This document shows positions 1 to 8,021 of a stretch of DNA of 64,000 nucleotides, piece by piece. The translations under genes were made by a program, and so were the position numbers. The DNA is taken from assembly GCF_002858925.1 (NCBI RefSeq), contig NZ_PJRS01000022.1, positions 124,001 through 188,000 on the forward strand, read 5' to 3'. Source of the stretch: Caulobacter zeae. Its GTDB lineage: Bacteria; Pseudomonadota; Alphaproteobacteria; Caulobacterales; Caulobacteraceae. Position 1 is the first letter of the stretch, and each line of letters starts with the position of its first letter. Under the pieces are notes generated by a model. The model made no database searches, was not told the origin of the DNA, and saw only the letters and a list, made by a program, of their open reading frames with translations.

Positions 1-901
1 CCAGAACGTCGCGGCCCTGCTCATCGACGGTGAACGAGTTGTGGCCCGGCCCCCAGACGCCCGTCTCTTCGGACGAGACGAACACAGGAACCGGCGACTT
101 GCTCCACGAGCTCTCGGCCATCAGGTCGGCGTCCGCGTCGGCGGTCAGCAGGCCCAGGCAGTAGCGGTCGTCGGTGGCGCTGGCCGAATAGGCGATGAAC
201 ACCTTGCCATTGCGGATCAGCACGGCCGGCGCCTCGGCGACCTTGAAGCCGCGCACCTCCCAGTCCAGCGTCGGCACGGTCAGGCGTACGGGCGGCCGGC
301 CAAGGGTCAGGGGCGTGGCCAGCGGCGCGAGGTAGAGGTTGCTGTTGGTCTCGATCCCCGGCTCCTTCTGCGCCCAGCAGAACCAGCGCACGCCCTTGTG
401 GTGGAAGATCGTCGAGTCGAGGTTGAAGCTGTCCCATGGGGTTTGCACCTCGCCCAGTAGGCTCCAGGCCCCGGTCAGGGCGTCCTTGCCCTCGCAGCGA
501 AGCACGTAGGTGCGGATACGGAACGGCTGGCCCTTGTCGCCGGCGGCGAAATACATGTGCCAGGCGCCGTCGATCCAGTGCAGCTCCGGCGCCCAGATAT
601 AGCCGCCCAGCTTGCCTTCCGTCGGCCGCCGCCAGATCACCGCTTCCTGCGCCGTGGCCAGCCCCGCCAGGGTGCGCGAGCGCCGCACGATCAGCCGATC
701 ATACTCGGGCACCGAGCCGGTCAGGTAGTAGTAGCCGTCCGTGTGCTTGAAGACCTGGGCGTCGGCCCGCTGGCGCACGACGGGATTGAGCAGCGGCGCG
801 GCCTCCGCCGCCTGCGCGCCGCCCGCGACGCCGCTCAGACCCAGGGCCCCTACGCCGGCCAGAAGGATGCGTCGCGAAGGCTGCGGGTCGAAGTTCGTCA
901 C
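1..901 (-). CDS. Glycoside hydrolase family 43-like protein, 3' end outside window
   Basis: A secreted glycosidase, probably acting on arabinose- or xylose-containing plant polysaccharide. The reading frame begins at a GTG (899-901) after a GAGGAAACG ribosome binding site and runs off the left edge, giving about 300 residues. Residues 9-32 look like a twin-arginine signal (SRRILLAGVGAL). Features of the GH43 five-bladed propeller are visible: an early Asp at about residue 47 (RADAQVF, general base position), the blade motif IWAPELHWIDGAWHMYFA, DSFNLDSTIF, and AEAPAVL, which holds the likely acid Glu. Family membership rests on these motifs. The exact substrate cannot be read. The C-terminus is missing. 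Confidence 0.8.
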   Translation of the reverse strand, partial: MTNFDPQPSRRILLAGVGALGLSGVAGGAQAAEAAPLLNPVVRQRADAQVFKHTDGYYYLTGSVPEYDRLIVRRSRTLAGLATAQEAVIWRRPTEGKLGGYIWAPELHWIDGAWHMYFAAGDKGQPFRIRTYVLRCEGKDALTGAWSLLGEVQTPWDSFNLDSTIFHHKGVRWFCWAQKEPGIETNSNLYLAPLATPLTLGRPPVRLTVPTLDWEVRGFKVAEAPAVLIRNGKVFIAYSASATDDRYCLGLLTADADADLMAESSWSKSPVPVFVSSEETGVWGPGHNSFTVDEQGRDVL

Positions 902-946
902 GGTCGTTTCCTCAAACGTTTCGCGCCTTCGCGCGATTTGTCTGAG

Positions 947-1375
947 TTAAAGCACGTCGCGCAGCCAGGCCACCAGGGGAATGTCGGCCGGCGGCATCTC
1001 GTAGTCCGACAACTTGTCCGGCTTCACCCAGGCCATGGCCTTGTGCTCCTTGGCAGTGACCAGCCCCTCCCAGCGCCGCAGCAGATAGAGCGGCATCAGC
1101 AGGTGGAACTTCTCGTAGGTGTGCGAGGCGAAGACGAAGGGCGCCAGGCACGCCTGGGCCACGGTGATGCCCAGCTCCTCGTGCAGTTCGCGGATCAGGC
1201 ATTCCTCGGGCGTCTCGCCCTTCTCGACCTTGCCGCCCGGAAACTCCCACAGGCCGGCCAGCGACTTGCCCTCGGGGCGCTGGCAGATCAGCACCCGCCC
1301 GTCGACGTCGATCAGGGCGGCGGCGGCGACCAGGGCGATGGGGCGGTCGGTGGGAGGAGCGGCTGGCGAGTTCAT
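947..1375 (-). CDS. mutT: MutT-type Nudix hydrolase (8-oxo-dGTP diphosphatase family)
   Basis: A 142-residue Nudix protein expected to hydrolyse oxidised nucleoside triphosphates such as 8-oxo-dGTP and so prevent mutation. The complete Nudix box lies at residues 48-69 (GGKVEKGETPEE, then RELHEELG), matching GX5EX7REUXEEXGU, and is preceded by GLWEFPGG as in MutT. An upstream in-frame start at 1438 would add 21 residues, but they lack family character and the ATG at 1375 gives the normal N-terminus. It is divergent from the PRC-barrel gene, and the two share a short intergenic region. Confidence 0.87.
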   Translation of the reverse strand: MNSPAAPPTDRPIALVAAAALIDVDGRVLICQRPEGKSLAGLWEFPGGKVEKGETPEECLIRELHEELGITVAQACLAPFVFASHTYEKFHLLMPLYLLRRWEGLVTAKEHKAMAWVKPDKLSDYEMPPADIPLVAWLRDVL

Positions 1376-1462
1376 GCCCGATCCATCGCGGGCTTTGCCC
1401 AACCTGGCAACTCCCTCTGGGCGACGAACGTTGCCCAAGGGTCATTGCCAAGGAGGAACGCC

Positions 1463-1798
1463 ATGTCGCTGGACGATCGGCTGGTGAAGAGCGGCGACCT
1501 GATCGGGGTCGCGGTCACCGATCCCAAGGGCCACAAGCTGGGCGTGATCCGCGAGGTCTTCGTCGACCGCGACGCCGGCGTCGGCCGCTATGTCGCCGTC
1601 GAACCCGCGGGCCTGTTCACCGGCGGCAAGTACCACCCCCTGCCCTGGCGCATCCTGACCTTCGACGACAAGGCCGAAGCCTACGCCACCGACCTGTCAA
1701 AGGACCGCTTCAAGGACAGCCCCGCCTACGACCGCGACCAGCTGTCGAAGGCGTCCTACGGCTGGGCCGAGCAGGTGGAGCGGTATTTCGAGGGGTAG
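1463..1798 (+). CDS. PRC-barrel domain protein
   Basis: A 111-residue soluble protein. The start follows a strong AAGGAGGAACGCC ribosome binding site. Residues 10-75 have PRC-barrel character: GVAVTDPKGHKLGVIREVFVD followed by GRYVAVEPAG and a closing LPWRILTFD. PRC-barrel proteins bind partner proteins or RNA, or act in stress responses in alphaproteobacteria, but this sequence does not fix the role. There is no signal peptide. A longer open frame upstream (from 557) is antisense to the glycosidase and Nudix genes and is not part of this gene. Confidence 0.8.
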   Translation: MSLDDRLVKSGDLIGVAVTDPKGHKLGVIREVFVDRDAGVGRYVAVEPAGLFTGGKYHPLPWRILTFDDKAEAYATDLSKDRFKDSPAYDRDQLSKASYGWAEQVERYFEG

Positions 1799-1825
1799 AG
1801 GCGTCTTTTCAGCCTCCTCTACCCA

Positions 1826-2560
1826 CTATTTCACGGCCTGAACATTGAATCGAAAGACGTAGTCCTCGTCGTTCCATCGGCCGACCACCTCCACTGTGTA
1901 GGGAGGGCTGATTTTTGGCTTGGCGACGATAATCTGCCCACCGAAGGCGTGATCCGGCTCGACCGTTGTCGTTTGCAGGATGGAATCGCTCAATCGGTTC
2001 AGGGTGCTGTCGAGTTCTGACCGAATGGCATAAATCCCGCCAGCCGTGGCTGCGGTCGCAGCAGCTGTGCCTAGAGCGGCTGCGGTGGGATCGTAGGTGG
2101 TCGAGGTGGCGCGGTAGACCCTAGCGCCGGGCGCATAGAGCGTTGAATTGGTCGTGCTATAGGCATTCTGATTGGCAGAATACACGGCTGCGGCTCCGGA
2201 CAGGGCCACGGCGACGGTCGCCCAATTGGCGGCGGTCTTCGCCTCCTTCTCCAACTGCACATAGCTATAGACGTGCAAAGGCTGCCCGCCCATCGACGCT
2301 GAAAAGTTCTCGGATCCGAGATTAGCGGCTTTGCTGGTCTTGTTGTAGGCCGCCACAGCGAAACTTACCCGGCCATTTTTCAACACGCCGAGCGGCGTCA
2401 CCTTCACCGCGCCGTTCTTTTGTTCGAGATCGGTCGTTGAGCGTCCCGATTCATAGGTAACCTTGGCAAGGCCTGTGTCGACTGGCGTAACGGTGTAGGT
2501 AGTCGCGCAGGCGCTCAAGGTGCTGCCCACCAAGGCCAGCACCATCAGTTTGGTCTTCAT
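1826..2560 (-). CDS. Predicted outer-membrane or periplasmic lipoprotein, unknown function
   Basis: A 244-residue protein with a lipoprotein signal: MKTKLMVLALVGS followed by the lipobox LSAC, giving Cys18 as the lipidated residue. The mature part begins with a beta-rich stretch (residues 20-95). A central Ala/Tyr/Ser-rich region follows (about 105-175) with a glycine/alanine-rich hydrophobic segment that could insert in a membrane. The C-terminal region, DHAFGGQIIVAKPKI then YTVEVVGRWNDEDYVF, is beta-rich again. I do not recognise a named family. Its GC is slightly lower than its neighbours and it has no obvious operon partner. Confidence 0.75.
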   Translation of the reverse strand: MKTKLMVLALVGSTLSACATTYTVTPVDTGLAKVTYESGRSTTDLEQKNGAVKVTPLGVLKNGRVSFAVAAYNKTSKAANLGSENFSASMGGQPLHVYSYVQLEKEAKTAANWATVAVALSGAAAVYSANQNAYSTTNSTLYAPGARVYRATSTTYDPTAAALGTAAATAATAGGIYAIRSELDSTLNRLSDSILQTTTVEPDHAFGGQIIVAKPKISPPYTVEVVGRWNDEDYVFRFNVQAVK

Positions 2561-2669
2561 GATTCCCCCGAAAGTCGCAAAGGCGACGAAAGCTTCACCA
2601 TAAAGCGAAGCACATACCGCTCAAGTCGTGCCTCTGCGACAATACGTCACCTTAAGTCGAGCGCAGCGC

Positions 2670-3698
2670 TTATGCCGACACCCGCTTCAACGCCGCGCCC
2701 AGGTCCTCGACCATCTCCGGCGTCGTCGCCCACGAGCACATGAACCGCGCCGAGCCGTCGAGGAAGCGGTAGACGAACCAGCCCTCGCCGCGCAGCAGCT
2801 CCAGCGCCGCGTCGCTCATGGTCACGAAAATCCCGTTGGCTTCGACCGGATGGGCGATCGGATAGGGCATCAGGTCGGCCAGCTTGCGGGCCATGGCGTT
2901 GGCGTGCGCCGCGCGGGCGGCCCAGGGGCCCATCCCGCCGTTCTCGTCCAGCAGGGCCAGCCACGGCGCGGCCAGGAACCGGCCCTTGGAGACCAGCTGG
3001 CCGGCGTGCTTGATCCGCGCGTCCAGGCGACGGCGGTGCGCGGGGTCGAGGAACACCACCGCCTCGGTCGGGGTCGAGCCGGCCTTGGTGCCGCCCATCA
3101 CCAGGATGTCGACGCCCAGGCGCTTGACCGCCTTCAGGTCGAAGCCCGCGGCCACGGCGTTGGCCAGGCGCGCGCCGTCCAGGTGCACGCCGTAGCCCTT
3201 GGCCTTGGCCGGATCGATCAGCGCCTTGAGGGCCGCCTCCGAATAGACCGTGCCATATTCGGTGGTCGTGGTCAGCGACAGGGCCGCCGCGGGCTGGCGG
3301 TACGAGACGTCGGGCTGGGCCAGGGCGACTTCCAGCGCGGCGACCTCGATCTTGCCCGAGGCTCCCGGCAGGCCGATCAGGCCCACGCCCTGGCCGAAGA
3401 AGCCCGGCGCGCCGGTTTCGTCGGTGCAGATGTGGGCGTGCTCGTGGGCCAGCACCGCCTCGTGCGGCGAGGCCAGCAGGGTCAGGGCGAAGGCGTTGGC
3501 GGCCGTGCCCGACGGCATGAACCTGACCTCGGCGTCGGCGTCGAGCGCGGCGCGGATGCGGTCGCCCGCCGCCTGGCTGATATGATCGGTCCCATAGCCC
3601 GACGCCGCGCCCGCATTGGCCGCCAACAGCGCCTCCATCACCTCGGGCATGGCGCCGGCGACGTTGTCGGAGGCGAAGTCGTAGCGGGCGATGGTCAT
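2670..3698 (-). CDS. ltaE: Low-specificity L-threonine aldolase (beta-eliminating lyase family)
   Basis: A cytoplasmic PLP enzyme of 342 residues that cleaves L-threonine or L-allo-threonine to glycine and acetaldehyde. Motifs: YDFASDNVAGAMPEVMEAL at the N-terminus, SGTAANAFAL (PLP phosphate region, about 63-72), HLDGARLAN with Asp174 and Arg177, and the Schiff-base lysine in MGGTKAGSTPTEA at Lys205. Length fits the family. The gene stands alone. The next upstream gene on the same strand begins about 90 bases away. Confidence 0.9.
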   Translation of the reverse strand: MTIARYDFASDNVAGAMPEVMEALLAANAGAASGYGTDHISQAAGDRIRAALDADAEVRFMPSGTAANAFALTLLASPHEAVLAHEHAHICTDETGAPGFFGQGVGLIGLPGASGKIEVAALEVALAQPDVSYRQPAAALSLTTTTEYGTVYSEAALKALIDPAKAKGYGVHLDGARLANAVAAGFDLKAVKRLGVDILVMGGTKAGSTPTEAVVFLDPAHRRRLDARIKHAGQLVSKGRFLAAPWLALLDENGGMGPWAARAAHANAMARKLADLMPYPIAHPVEANGIFVTMSDAALELLRGEGWFVYRFLDGSARFMCSWATTPEMVEDLGAALKRVSA

Positions 3699-3785
3699 GG
3701 GCGGTCACTCGGGAAAAGGAACGCCGCCTCGATGCCGGGGCGGCGCGGCCTTTTCAAGAGGAGACCGGTTCAGGAAGAGACTGGC

Positions 3786-4202
3786 TCAAGAAGAGACTGG
3801 CCAGGACAGCAGGACCACGCGGTTTTCCGCCAGCGGACCGGGCTTTTGCACCAAGAGGCTCGTTCCCCGCCGAGGCCTGGTGCGCCCCCGCGCGCCTTCC
3901 AGATTCTCGAAGGCCTCGGCGACGGCGTTCGCCCTTTGCAGCGGCAGCTCCCTCAAGAACTGCGATCGTTCGGCCTGATCCATGTAGCCGGTGACGCGGA
4001 CCCAGTCGCCGTTGTGCGGGTTCGGCCGCGCCTGAAAGGCCTTCACCACCGCCTCCAGCTCGCCCTGCTGCGAAGCGCCGAGCTCGGCCGAGCCGGACGC
4101 GAAACGGATCGCCATCGGCTCGCTCCAGCCGGTCTCGGCCATCGCGATCGCCGGCGCTATGGTCAGTCCGACCGTCCCGATGATGAATGTACGCCGCTGC
4201 AT
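3786..4202 (-). CDS. Small periplasmic OmpA-like domain protein
   Basis: A 138-residue exported protein. MQRRTFIIGTVGLTIAPAIAMA is a twin-arginine or Sec-type signal, so the mature protein starts near residue 23. The remainder resembles an OmpA C-terminal peptidoglycan-binding fold: IRFASGSAEL, VRVTGYMDQ, LQRANAVAEAFENL and ENRVVLLSW occupy the usual strand and helix positions. The domain is short and the canonical Asp/Arg pair is not clear, so peptidoglycan binding is an inference. The ATG at 4202 was chosen because the signal begins there. A start at 4241 would precede it with 13 non-signal residues. Confidence 0.7.
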   Translation of the reverse strand: MQRRTFIIGTVGLTIAPAIAMAETGWSEPMAIRFASGSAELGASQQGELEAVVKAFQARPNPHNGDWVRVTGYMDQAERSQFLRELPLQRANAVAEAFENLEGARGRTRPRRGTSLLVQKPGPLAENRVVLLSWPVSS

Positions 4203-4248
4203 GTCGCCTCCCCTTCGAGCTGAAGAGTCGGCCGAGCGCAACCTTACG

Positions 4249-5145
4249 TCAAGCCGCGGGCGCGGCCCGCAGCGCCCGGATCTTCGGCCACAGCATGTTG
4301 ACCGCCAGGCCGGCCAGAACGAGGCCCGCCGCCAGCAGCTTCCAGGCCGGCAACCCCTCGCCCAGCAGCAGGGCCGAGGCGCTCATGCCGAACACCGGCA
4401 CCAGCAGGGCCATCGGGGTGATGGTGGCGGCCGGGTGGCGAGCCAGGAGCCAGCCCCAGGCGCCGTAGCCGAACATGGTGTTGCCCACCGCCTGCCAGAC
4501 GACGGCCAGCCAGGTGCCGAGGTCGGCATGGGCCACGCCCTTGACCATGGCCGGCCAGCCCTCCAGCCACAGGGCCATGATCGCCAGCGGCGGGATCGAG
4601 AACAGGCTGGCCCAGACCACGTAGCCCAGCATGTTCACCGGGCCGGCCTGGCGGGCGACGATGTTGCCGCAGCCCCAGCTGAGCGCCGCCAGCAGGCCCA
4701 GGCCCACGCCCAGCGGCGTGGCCGAACCGCCGCCGTGCAGGGCGATGATCAGGATCCCCGTCACGGCCAGCAGCAGGGCGACCACCTGGAAGCCCCGCAC
4801 CCGCTCGCGATTGATCTGCATGGCCAGGGCGATGGTGAAGAACACCTGGGTCTGCAGGATCAGCGAGGCCAGGCCCGGCGAGATGTGACCCTTCATGGCC
4901 ACGAACAGCAGCCCAAACTGCCCCGCCCCGATCAGCAGGCCGTAGCCGGCCAGATTGAGCCACGACACCGCCGGCTTCTTGACGAAGAACACCAGCGGCA
5001 GCAGCACTAAGGTGAAGCGCAGGGCCGCGAAGGTCAGCGGCGGCAGGTGGTTCAGGGCCTGGCGGATGACCACGAAGTTGGTCCCCCACACCGCCACCAC
5101 CGCAAGAGCCAGCAGGAAATGGCGAAGCGGCAGGGAACTGGGCAT
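4249..5145 (-). CDS. EamA/DMT-family transporter
   Basis: A 298-residue inner-membrane protein of the drug/metabolite transporter superfamily with about ten hydrophobic segments in two EamA repeats. It begins with the characteristic LALAVVAVWGTNFVVIR, and the second half contains LLAALSWGCGNIVARQ. Relatives such as EamA and RhtA export cysteine pathway metabolites or other amino acids, but the substrate here is unknown. It is transcribed away from the GGDEF-EAL gene. Confidence 0.85.
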   Translation of the reverse strand: MPSSLPLRHFLLALAVVAVWGTNFVVIRQALNHLPPLTFAALRFTLVLLPLVFFVKKPAVSWLNLAGYGLLIGAGQFGLLFVAMKGHISPGLASLILQTQVFFTIALAMQINRERVRGFQVVALLLAVTGILIIALHGGGSATPLGVGLGLLAALSWGCGNIVARQAGPVNMLGYVVWASLFSIPPLAIMALWLEGWPAMVKGVAHADLGTWLAVVWQAVGNTMFGYGAWGWLLARHPAATITPMALLVPVFGMSASALLLGEGLPAWKLLAAGLVLAGLAVNMLWPKIRALRAAPAA

Positions 5146-5274
5146 GGCGGGTACTCCTCGGACGGGCCCTAACTAGGCCTTGGGGTCCAGGGAGGGAACC
5201 GCCTCCTGGCCCATTTTTGCCCGGACGCTCCGGAAAGGCTCCTTCGTCAGCCTACTGAGTATTCGCCCGCCAGG

Positions 5275-5306
5275 GTCACAGTAAACACGCCCGAAATCAC
5301 TGTGAC
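5275..5306. promoter_or_regulatory. 8-bp perfect inverted repeat upstream of the GGDEF-EAL gene
   Basis: GTCACAGT (5275-5282) is repeated in inverted orientation as ACTGTGAC (5299-5306) with a 16-base spacer. It lies about 100 bases ahead of the GGDEF-EAL start, between two divergent genes. A dimeric regulator site is the natural reading, but the regulator is unknown. Confidence 0.35.
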
Positions 5307-5409
5307 GCAGCCGTGAAGTTTTCGCGAAACCGGTAGTCTCCACGGTCAAGTTTAGCACCTCGTTAGGTGTGAAACCGCCATTCACCCTCGCGAGTGGAGG
5401 CGTATTTCG

Positions 5410-7602
5410 ATGTTCACCCTGCGCGACACCGTTTCTTCCCTGGCCCCGGCGCGGGCGGAAGACCTCGGCAAGACGCTGTACGAGCGGTTCCGCGAGGAGC
5501 CCGACACCCTGATCATCCCGGTGCTCGACGCCGACGACCGCCCCGTGGGCCTGGTCGAGCGCAACGCCTTCTTCCTGCGGATGGCCGCCGAGTACGGCCG
5601 CGCCCTCTACGCCAACCGCCCCATCGAAGTGCTGATGGACCGCGAGCCGCTGGTCGTCGAGGCCGAGGTTGAGCTGGCCGCCTTCACCAACGACAGCCTG
5701 TCCTACCGGGCCAGCGACCTGCTGCGCGGCTTCATCGTCACCGACGGCGGGCGCTATCTGGGCGTCGGCACCGTCATCGGCCTGCTGCAGGCCGCCAGCG
5801 AGACCAACCGCCGCAACCTGGACGCGTTGGCCGCTGCAAAGGCCGACGAGGAGCGCGCCCGCACCTTCATGACCGCCGTGGTCGAGTCCATCCCGTCGAT
5901 GGTGTTCGTCAAGCGCGCGTCCGACCAGAGCTACGTCCTGCTCAACCGCGCCGGCGAGAAGATCCTGGGCTACAGCCGCGAGGAGATGATGGGCCGCACC
6001 GACGAGGCCTTCTTCGATCCGGTGCAGGCGGCCATCTATCACGCCCGCGACGCCGAGGTGGTGCGCTCTGGCGAGGTCAAGGTCATCGAGGAGGACCTTA
6101 TCCCCCGCAAGGACGGCACCACCGCCATCCTGCGCACCAAGAAGATCGCCATCCTCGACGCCGAGGGCCGCCCCGAATACCTGCTGGGCGTCTCCGAGGA
6201 CATCGCCGAGCGCAAGCGGGCCGAGGCCCAGATCGCCCGCCTGGCGCACTATGATCCTCTGACCGAGCTGCCCAACCGCCTGCTGTTCCACAAGGACCTG
6301 TCGGACGCCCTGGCCCGCGCCGCCCGCCGCGAGGACCTGGTGGCCGTGCACTGTGTCGACCTCGACCGCTTCAAGGTGGTCAACGACACCCTGGGCCATC
6401 CGGTCGGCGACGCCCTCCTGAAGGCCGCCGCCGAGCGCCTGCGGGCTTGCGTGCGCGACGGCGACACCGTGGCCCGCCTGGGCGGCGACGAGTTCGCCGT
6501 GGTGCAGATGGGCCTGACCGACCTTTCGGGCGCCACGCGCCTGGCCGCCCGCATCGTCGAGGCCCTGGAGGCGCCGTTCGACCTGCTGGGCCATCAGGTG
6601 GTGATCGGCGGCAGCGTCGGCGTGGCCGTCTCGCCCGACGACGGCCTGGACTGCGACGAGCTGCTGAAGAAGGCCGACATGGCCCTCTACCGCGCCAAGG
6701 CCGACGGCAAGGGCACCTTCCACTTCTTCGAGCGGGCCATGGACGAGCAGCTGCAAGCCCGTCGCGCCCTGGAACTGGACCTGCGCAAGGCGCTCAGCGA
6801 GGGTCAGTTCGAGCTCTTCTACCAACCGCTGTTCGACCTCGAGGCCGACCGCGTCACCGGCTGCGAGGCCCTGCTTCGCTGGTTCCATCCCGAGCGGGGC
6901 ATGGTCTCGCCCGGCGAGTTCATCCCGCTGGCCGAGGAGATCGGCCTGATCGGCGCCCTGGGCGACTGGGTGCTGCGCGCCGCCTGCGACGAGGCCGCCC
7001 GCTGGCCGCAGCACGTGCGCCTGGCGGTGAACCTGTCGCCCGCCCAGTTCCGCGACCGCCGCCTGGCCGCCACCGTCGTCCAGGCCCTGGCCGCCTCGGG
7101 CCTGGCCGCCGAACGCCTGGAGCTTGAGATCACCGAGAGCGTCCTCCTGCAGGACAGCGCCTCGAACATGGCCATCCTGCATGACCTGAAAGCCCTGGGC
7201 GTGCGCATCTCGATGGACGACTTCGGCACGGGCTACAGCTCGCTGAGCTATCTGCGCAGCTTCCCGTTCGACAAGATCAAGATCGACCAGACCTTCGTGC
7301 GCGACATCCTCGACGACGCCGACGCCCTGGCGATCATCAAGGCCGTGCTCGACCTGGGCGCCAGCCTAGGCATCACCACCACCGCCGAGGGGGTGGAGTC
7401 AGAGGAACAGCTGCACGAGCTGCGCCGCCAGGGCTGCGGCGAGATCCAGGGCTACTTCATCAGCCGCCCCAAGCCGGCGATGGAGATCGCGGCGTTGCTG
7501 GGGGTGGAGACGGCCACGCCGCGCGGCCTTTCGGACGTGGTGGCGTTTTCAGCGGTAAAGCCCGTCGAACTGGTCAGCGAGGCCCAAAGGGCGACCGGGT
7601 GA
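5410..7602 (+). CDS. CBS-PAS-GGDEF-EAL cyclic-di-GMP turnover protein
   Basis: A 730-residue cytoplasmic protein with no membrane segment. Residues about 15-145 look like a pair of CBS modules (LIIPVLDADDRPVGLVERN, then GFIVTDGGRYLGVGTV). A PAS domain covers about 155-275. GGDEF is intact at 358-362 (RLGGDEF), with an inhibitory RxxD site (RDGD) five residues before it. The EAL domain is intact (EALLRW at 486-491, ITES, DDFGTGYSS, KIDQTF, EGVE). Both synthase and phosphodiesterase sites therefore look usable, so net activity cannot be predicted. A GGAGG site precedes the ATG. Confidence 0.92.
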   Translation: MFTLRDTVSSLAPARAEDLGKTLYERFREEPDTLIIPVLDADDRPVGLVERNAFFLRMAAEYGRALYANRPIEVLMDREPLVVEAEVELAAFTNDSLSYRASDLLRGFIVTDGGRYLGVGTVIGLLQAASETNRRNLDALAAAKADEERARTFMTAVVESIPSMVFVKRASDQSYVLLNRAGEKILGYSREEMMGRTDEAFFDPVQAAIYHARDAEVVRSGEVKVIEEDLIPRKDGTTAILRTKKIAILDAEGRPEYLLGVSEDIAERKRAEAQIARLAHYDPLTELPNRLLFHKDLSDALARAARREDLVAVHCVDLDRFKVVNDTLGHPVGDALLKAAAERLRACVRDGDTVARLGGDEFAVVQMGLTDLSGATRLAARIVEALEAPFDLLGHQVVIGGSVGVAVSPDDGLDCDELLKKADMALYRAKADGKGTFHFFERAMDEQLQARRALELDLRKALSEGQFELFYQPLFDLEADRVTGCEALLRWFHPERGMVSPGEFIPLAEEIGLIGALGDWVLRAACDEAARWPQHVRLAVNLSPAQFRDRRLAATVVQALAASGLAAERLELEITESVLLQDSASNMAILHDLKALGVRISMDDFGTGYSSLSYLRSFPFDKIKIDQTFVRDILDDADALAIIKAVLDLGASLGITTTAEGVESEEQLHELRRQGCGEIQGYFISRPKPAMEIAALLGVETATPRGLSDVVAFSAVKPVELVSEAQRATG

Positions 7603-7613
7603 CATCAAAGGAG

Positions 7614-7741
7614 CCTCCCCCTGTGGGGGGAGGTGATCGCGAAGCGATCGGTGGGGGGAGTGATTGCTGACCCCGCCAATGCCTCGGAAGCTGAAAACGT
7701 CCCCCCAACCGGCCTTCGGCCGCCTCCCCCACAGGGGGAGG
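7614..7741. repeat. Intergenic CTCCCCC/GGGGGAG repeat, copy A
   Basis: Two hairpins, CCTCCCCCTGTGGGGGGAGG at the left and CCTCCCCCACAGGGGGAGG at the right, flank a GATCGCGAAGCGATC hairpin and the text AAGCTGAAAACGTCCCCCC. The central text recurs in copy B (12001-12185). It occupies the left part of the 419-base gap between the GGDEF-EAL gene and the helicase gene and could also terminate transcription. Confidence 0.75.
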
Positions 7742-7799
7742 TTCCTCGTGCTTCAGCCGCGCCTAACCACCGCAAACCCTTGCGGCTCAAGCCTCTCAC

Positions 7800-7829
7800 T
7801 TGACTTCGCACCTGCGATATACGATATGA
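7800..7829 (+). promoter_or_regulatory. Candidate promoter for the DEAD-box helicase, long leader
   Basis: TTGACT at 7800-7805 is followed by an AT-rich GATATACGATATG around 7816-7828, the only such stretch in the gap before the helicase gene. If used, the message would carry a leader of about 190 bases up to the GTG at 8022. Spacing to a -10 hexamer is not ideal (14 bases to TACGAT, 17 to GATATG). The rest of the gap (7830-8021) shows no gene I can support. Confidence 0.3.
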
Positions 7830-8021
7830 GCCCCGCGCCTAATCGCGCTATCGGTGCTCCAGCCGCGTGACGGACCCCACTGGGTTCAGCCTGTCGAGCG
7901 CCCTGAAAGCTTCTCATAGACCGCCCGTATCACGCGGGGCGCTCCCCACCGACCCGCCGCCAGGCGAGCCGTGCGAGGACCGCGCGCGCCGTCTTGCGAC
8001 CGTTTGAAAGATACGTCCGCA

